5,437 nt of DNA from Anaerolineales bacterium. GTDB taxonomy: Bacteria > Chloroflexota > Anaerolineae > Anaerolineales > E44-bin32. Of the stretch, positions 4,514 through 5,437 are shown piece after piece; within the stretch, counting starts at the first letter, position 1; the number at the start of each line of letters is the position of its first letter. The stretch lies in assembly GCA_030608865.1 (NCBI GenBank), contig JAUWDI010000082.1:1-5437 (forward strand). Reading direction: 5' to 3'. The position numbers and the translations under genes were made by a program. The notes beneath the pieces were generated by a model that was given only the letters and a program-made list of their open reading frames with translations, was not told the origin of the DNA and ran no database searches.

Positions 4514-5437
4514 ATGACGATTCGTCCGTATGATTGGCGCGACTTAATGCTCTTGCACCGACTCCGCAATCGCGGGATGTGCCTCGATACCAGACTCATG
4601 TTTACTCGCGGTGCACCTTCACTTAGGCACACGCCCTTAAGTACGCTCATCCCCGGCAGCAACGTTTGCACCCTGGTTTCTCGAGCTGACAATTCCGGTG
4701 AATTATCAGCAGCCGGCCAGTTTCTAATTCGCAACAATCAACTTCCTGCGCGGTTGGTTTGTATCAGCCCGCGGGAGATTCTCTCCAGACAAGAGGGCAC
4801 CAACCTGCTAGAAGCAATGGCTCATATGGCCGGAGAGCGGGGCGCACCTGCTTTAATCGCCGAGATCGATGAGCGCGACCCTGCCTTTGATAGCTTACAC
4901 GCAGCGGGCTTCGCTATCTATTCCCGCCAACGGATATTTCGTCTTGATAGCATCGTCGAAGGCAAAGCAGTCCCAGATGATGAAATCTGGCGTCCTGCCG
5001 CAGACCGCGACTACATAGCGATTCAAAGCCTATACACCAACCTCGTCCCAGCCCTGGTCCAGCAAGTGGAGCCTCCTCCCTCCCGTTATGAACGCGGCCT
5101 TGTATACTGGTCACAAGGTGAGTTGCTCGGTTTCTTGGACATTGAGCGAGGGCCACAAGGTACTTGGGTGCAGCCATATTTCCACCCCGCGGCTGAATTA
5201 GACGATAATCTTTTGTCGGGTTTCCTTCTCGGCTTCTCACCCAGCCAAAGTTACCCGCTTTTTATCTGCGTTCGTTCTTACCAGGGAGGCCTCAGCCAAT
5301 CACTCAAACAACTCGGGTTCGAGCCATGCAGCAACCAGGCGGTAATGGTTAAGCGCCTCGCCGCCCCAATCCGCCGTCAAGTCCGAGCAGAGATTCCGGC
5401 GCTCGACGGGACACAGCCCGAGCCATCGGCGCCTTTT
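4514..5437 (+). CDS. Tandem GNAT-like acetyltransferase-fold protein (3' end beyond the window)
   Basis: An open frame of 308 codons runs from the ATG at 4514 off the right edge. It begins 3 bp after the pdxT stop with no clear ribosome site, so it probably depends on translational coupling. Two GNAT-like halves can be seen. Half one spans about residues 1-145: MTIRPYDWRDLMLLHRLRNRG, a segment SRQEGTNLLEAM (91-102) in the acetyl-CoA loop position, and DPAFDSLHAAGFAIYSRQR (122-140). Half two spans about 158-282: WRPAADRDYIAIQSLY, LVYWSQGELLGFLDIERG, YFHPAAELDDNLL, LKQLGFEPCSNQAVMVKRL. The Q/RxxGxG/A loop is only partly kept in half one (Arg92, Gly95, but Asn97) and is not recognisable in half two. 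Enzyme activity is therefore uncertain. A Pro/Ala-rich linker follows from about 283. The substrate is unknown, and any link to PLP synthesis is only by position. Confidence 0.75.
   Translation, partial: MTIRPYDWRDLMLLHRLRNRGMCLDTRLMFTRGAPSLRHTPLSTLIPGSNVCTLVSRADNSGELSAAGQFLIRNNQLPARLVCISPREILSRQEGTNLLEAMAHMAGERGAPALIAEIDERDPAFDSLHAAGFAIYSRQRIFRLDSIVEGKAVPDDEIWRPAADRDYIAIQSLYTNLVPALVQQVEPPPSRYERGLVYWSQGELLGFLDIERGPQGTWVQPYFHPAAELDDNLLSGFLLGFSPSQSYPLFICVRSYQGGLSQSLKQLGFEPCSNQAVMVKRLAAPIRRQVRAEIPALDGTQPEPSAPF

Overview
The window looks like a chromosomal segment of a free-living bacterium with moderate GC content. Its gene set (R5P-dependent PLP synthase PdxST, a YtrA-type GntR regulator, a YhfC-type membrane protease, a tandem GNAT-like protein) and the style of the proteins suggest Chloroflexota, perhaps Anaerolineae. 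That placement is inference from general resemblance; no marker gene in the window proves it. Nothing indicates a phage, plasmid or transposon.

The window holds two divergent transcription units around about 160 bp at 2341-2502. Leftward (minus strand) are a YtrA-type GntR repressor (2340-1930), a doubtful 67-codon small ORF (1898-1695), a non-coding stretch of about 300 bp, a YhfC-family intramembrane metalloprotease homologue (1396-521), and the N-terminal 155 residues of an ABC transporter ATPase (466 to the left edge). YtrA-type regulators commonly control linked ABC transporter operons, so GntR, protease and ABC ATPase probably form one functional unit. The gntR promoter is near-consensus (TTGACA, 17 bp, TACAAT). 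Its -10 and start region lie in an array of five TTGTNNNN repeats, the likely autoregulatory operator.

Rightward (plus strand) are pdxS (2503-3390), a NimA/PPOX-like split-barrel flavoprotein homologue (3441-3929), pdxT (3926-4510) and a tandem GNAT-like protein cut by the right edge (4514 onward). Pairwise gaps are 50 bp, a 3-base overlap (ATGA), and 3 bp, so this is an operon. PdxS and PdxT form the glutamine-dependent PLP synthase. The flavoprotein-like gene sits between its two subunits and is translationally coupled to pdxT.

The most striking non-coding signal is a pair of parS-type palindromes at 1691-1706 and 1716-1731. One is an exact match to TGTTTCACGTGAAACA and the other differs only in the last base. 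They are probably chromosomal ParB-loading sites, and with a single DnaA-box match at 1849-1857 they hint at an origin-proximal location. Between them and the protease gene lie a candidate promoter, an imperfect 53-base palindrome, and a perfect Shine-Dalgarno before an 11-codon ORF, which together could form a regulatory leader.
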